Below are positions 61,900 to 64,000 of a stretch of 64,000 nt of DNA, piece after piece; position 1 is the first letter of the stretch; the number at the start of each line of letters is the position of its first letter. Location of the stretch: positions 452,690 through 516,689 of the forward strand of contig JAUXGA010000001.1 in assembly GCA_030622545.1 (NCBI GenBank), written 5' to 3'. The translations under genes and the position numbers were made by a program. Below the pieces are notes generated by a model. That model was not told the DNA's origin, did not search any database, and saw nothing but the letters and a program-made list of their open reading frames with translations. The stretch comes from a bacterium. Its GTDB lineage: Bacteria > Electryoneota > RPQS01 > DYHQ01.

Positions 61900-62643
61900 A
61901 TGTTTCTGTCAGAACCTGCTCGCGAAGCGCTGCGTAAGTCACAGAATATAGGAATATTAACTGGCGCAGGCATCTCCGCAGAAAGCGGAATCCCCACGTT
62001 TCGGGCGAAAGACGGACTCTGGAGCAAGTTCAAACCAGAGGAACTTGCTAATATTCAAGCATTTATGAGGAATCCAAAGCTCGTCTGGGAATGGTATCAG
62101 TATCGCCGGAATATCATAACAGAGGCCGAACCGAATCTCGGCCACCATGCGTTAGCTCAGTGGGAGCAACAGCATGACAATTTCACGCTGATTACTCAAA
62201 ACGTTGATGGCTTGCATGCTCGCGCTGGAAGTCAAAATATCGTTGAGCTACATGGAAATATCCTGCGGAACCGATGTCTGACGTGCGGGAACGTCTCCGA
62301 GATTGAGGAAGTAAACTTTAAAGGGACGGTTCCTTTGTGCACTTGCGGAGGGATGCTGCGTCCGGATGTAGTCTGGTTTGGTGAAATGTTGCCGCCGGAA
62401 GCTTTGAATGCTGCATTCAGCGCAGCGGAAAACGCGGATATTTTTCTATCGGTAGGCACATCCGCCCTCGTGCATCCCGCGGCGTCTTTGCCGGAAATCG
62501 CGAAATCGTCGGGAGCTTTCCTGTTTGAAATAAATCTTGAACCCACACCGCTCACTCCCTATGCTGACGCTTTTCTGGAGGGACCATCGGGTGAAATACT
62601 CCCGAAACTGCTTACCCAGTGGCAAACAGAACGAACCAAGTAG
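61900..62643 (+). CDS. cobB: Sirtuin NAD-dependent protein deacylase
   Basis: A 247-residue sirtuin that removes acyl groups from lysine with NAD. The NAD-binding GILTGAGISAESGIPTFRAK and TQNVDGLHARAGSQNI are present, with catalytic H118 in VELHGN. The zinc site is C126-x2-C129 and C147-x-C149, the second pair having CxC rather than the common CxxC. The C-terminal SVGTSALVHPAA is typical. It likely controls metabolic enzymes such as acetyl-CoA synthetase. The gene has its own promoter and is divergent from rpsT. Confidence 0.95.
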   Translation: MFLSEPAREALRKSQNIGILTGAGISAESGIPTFRAKDGLWSKFKPEELANIQAFMRNPKLVWEWYQYRRNIITEAEPNLGHHALAQWEQQHDNFTLITQNVDGLHARAGSQNIVELHGNILRNRCLTCGNVSEIEEVNFKGTVPLCTCGGMLRPDVVWFGEMLPPEALNAAFSAAENADIFLSVGTSALVHPAASLPEIAKSSGAFLFEINLEPTPLTPYADAFLEGPSGEILPKLLTQWQTERTK

Positions 62644-62650
62644 GTTGAAA

Positions 62651-64000
62651 ATGTCTTACACAAAATCGCCGACATTTCGTTTCTCACGAGTTGCTTTCTT
62701 TCTCATGATAACCGTGTGGTTTACCTTGGGGCAGGGGTGCGCCTACTACAATATCTTTTATAATACGAAGAAGCACTTTAGCGCGGGGGAACGTGCTCGA
62801 AGCAGAACTGCTGAAGGTCAAAATGTCAACACTCAGGAGTACAAGAAGTGTATTGAAACCGGCTCAAAGTTGCTGGAGCTTTTTCCGAATAGCCGCTGGA
62901 TAGACGACTGTCTGCTTCTGATGGGCAAATCCTATTACTGGTCAAAAGAATATCCTCGGGCTCAGCGCAAATTCGAAGAGCTGGTCACGAATTTTCCGGG
63001 AAGCAAACATGTTCCCGAAGCGCGGCTGTGGCTGGCCGAAACACTGCTTAAAATGGAACGCGGTCAGGAGGCACTCTTGATTTTGGAGCAGTTGCTGGCG
63101 ACTTCGAAAGCGAAAACCTTTTTTGCACAGGGTTCATTTCTTGCCGGTGATATCCATTTTGATGCGGAACGGTACACGGATGCAGCGGATGCTTATCGGG
63201 AAGCGGCTCAGAAGTATAGAGATAGAGACCGCCGTGCTGAATCGTTCTATATGCTCGGTCGAAGTCTGTTCATGCGAAAAGAGTATGAAGAAGCGAAGAC
63301 CGCCTTTGATCAAATTGCGCGGCTAAACCCTCCCCACGATATCGCCTACATGGGTTTGGTGGAATCTGGACGCTGCATGGCCGAATTAGGAGATACGCAG
63401 GGAGCGCTCGCGCTTCTGGATCACTTACGCCGAGATATTCGATTTCAGGATTTCAGCTCAGGGATTGACCTGACTCTGGCGAAAATTGCCGCCGGGAAAG
63501 AAAAGTATGATGAAGCCATTCGATTGTATAAACAATACATCGAGGAAAATCCGAACGGAGAAGGAAAGGGAGAAGCCTTTTTTCGTCTGGGAATGATACA
63601 CCGGAATCATCGCCGAAATCTTCCGAGGGCAACTGCCTATTTTGACAGTTCCAGCAGCGCAGGCAGCGGCGCGCTTGCAGATTCCGCAGGAGCCGAAGCG
63701 AAAATATTGAATCGTGGTCTCGGTTATATCCGTGATATGAACGATTTTGAGACGTGGATTCATTACGCGGATTCCCTCCTTCAAATATATCCTCCGCAAT
63801 CAGAAGAAGAAACATTACTCGAACCCGTACCTGAACCGATTGATTCTACGGGTGGGGAATCGTCTCCGATTTCGGAAGATACCCTCTCCGGCTTATCCAT
63901 AGTTTCGCTTGAAGATTCCACGTTGACGGATTCATCTGCCGCTGCTGAAGAGCAACTCTCTGAACGACCATCTATTATTTCACTTGAGGATTCCAGTAGG
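62651..64000 (+). CDS. TPR-type outer membrane lipoprotein (3' partial)
   Basis: The frame from ATG 62651 stays open for 450 codons to the window edge. A hydrophobic N terminus (RVAFFLMITVWFTLG) leads to QGCAYYNIFYNTKKHF, where the Cys at about residue 32 is probably lipidated although the -3 position is not the usual Leu. Several TPR units follow, for example KSYYWSKEYPRAQRKFEELV, AGDIHFDAERYTDAADAY and KYDEAIRLYKQYIEENPN, in the style of BamD and YbgF relatives. The end becomes low-complexity, with SIVSLEDST and SIISLEDSS echoing each other. The C terminus is missing. Confidence 0.8.
   Translation, partial: MSYTKSPTFRFSRVAFFLMITVWFTLGQGCAYYNIFYNTKKHFSAGERARSRTAEGQNVNTQEYKKCIETGSKLLELFPNSRWIDDCLLLMGKSYYWSKEYPRAQRKFEELVTNFPGSKHVPEARLWLAETLLKMERGQEALLILEQLLATSKAKTFFAQGSFLAGDIHFDAERYTDAADAYREAAQKYRDRDRRAESFYMLGRSLFMRKEYEEAKTAFDQIARLNPPHDIAYMGLVESGRCMAELGDTQGALALLDHLRRDIRFQDFSSGIDLTLAKIAAGKEKYDEAIRLYKQYIEENPNGEGKGEAFFRLGMIHRNHRRNLPRATAYFDSSSSAGSGALADSAGAEAKILNRGLGYIRDMNDFETWIHYADSLLQIYPPQSEEETLLEPVPEPIDSTGGESSPISEDTLSGLSIVSLEDSTLTDSSAAAEEQLSERPSIISLEDSSR

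Noticed and set aside
1..64000. CRISPR arrays, rRNA genes, insertion sequences and prophage genes
   Set aside because: Looked for regularly spaced direct repeats, rRNA-like sequence, terminal inverted repeats with transposase frames and phage proteins; none was seen.

Overview
The window is a dense, almost gap-free chromosomal segment (about 62 protein genes and one tRNA) from a diderm, LPS-producing bacterium. LpxC is fused to FabZ, as in Bacteroidetes, Chlorobi and related FCB-superphylum lineages. Alongside it are BamA, TamB, Skp, LpxD/LpxA, split heptose genes (rfaE1/rfaE2), a TonB-dependent-type receptor and TPR lipoproteins. I therefore infer an FCB-type, probably uncultured, lineage and cannot name a genus. 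Base composition looks even and moderate. No phage, IS element, CRISPR array or rRNA was seen. Only rpsT is on the minus strand; everything else reads plus. Many junctions are ATGA or GTGA overlaps, so translational coupling is the rule, and GTG and TTG starts are common.

Layout. 1-1526: a PfkB kinase (cut by the window edge) coupled to mtnA. 1752-19991: an envelope supercluster of a TPR protein, uppS, a GlcE-like flavoprotein, tamB, bamA, skp, lpxD, lpxC-fabZ, lpxA, a lipoate-ligase-like gene, dxr, rseP, a TPR protein and a LolB-like lipoprotein. 20019-26672: a GT2 glycosyltransferase, histidine kinase, mltG, pcrA-like helicase, nadC and a single-domain response regulator. 26683-32857: storage polysaccharide genes, namely glgC, two GH57 enzymes (one a branching enzyme) and a GalT-type nucleotidyltransferase. 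32895-34705: thioredoxin and a secreted M28 peptidase. 34763-38931: rplM-rpsI with its own promoter, then rpsB-tsf-pyrH-frr behind a structured leader. 38981-40844: ferredoxin, then rfaE1, tRNA-Val and rfaE2. 40845-44531: ffh-rpsP-khpA-rimM-trmD-rplS. 44559-46956: a structured leader, an ECF S component and a TonB-receptor-like protein. 47054-52511: trpS, scpA, scpB, an unassigned Rossmann-fold protein, cmk and plsC. 52598-61402: rpsA with leader mini-ORFs, mtaB, an M20 peptidase, a membrane-bound GH2-like pseudoenzyme and guaB. 61421-64000: rpsT (minus), a sirtuin, and a TPR lipoprotein cut by the window end.

Most genes are housekeeping. The parts that deserve attention are the folded leader in front of an ECF S component and a TonB-type receptor of unknown substrate, and the two-hairpin rpsB leader. 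Others are the GH2-fold membrane protein that has lost both catalytic glutamates, the large Rossmann-fold protein between scpB and cmk, and the GlcE-like protein in a cluster where cdsA would be expected.
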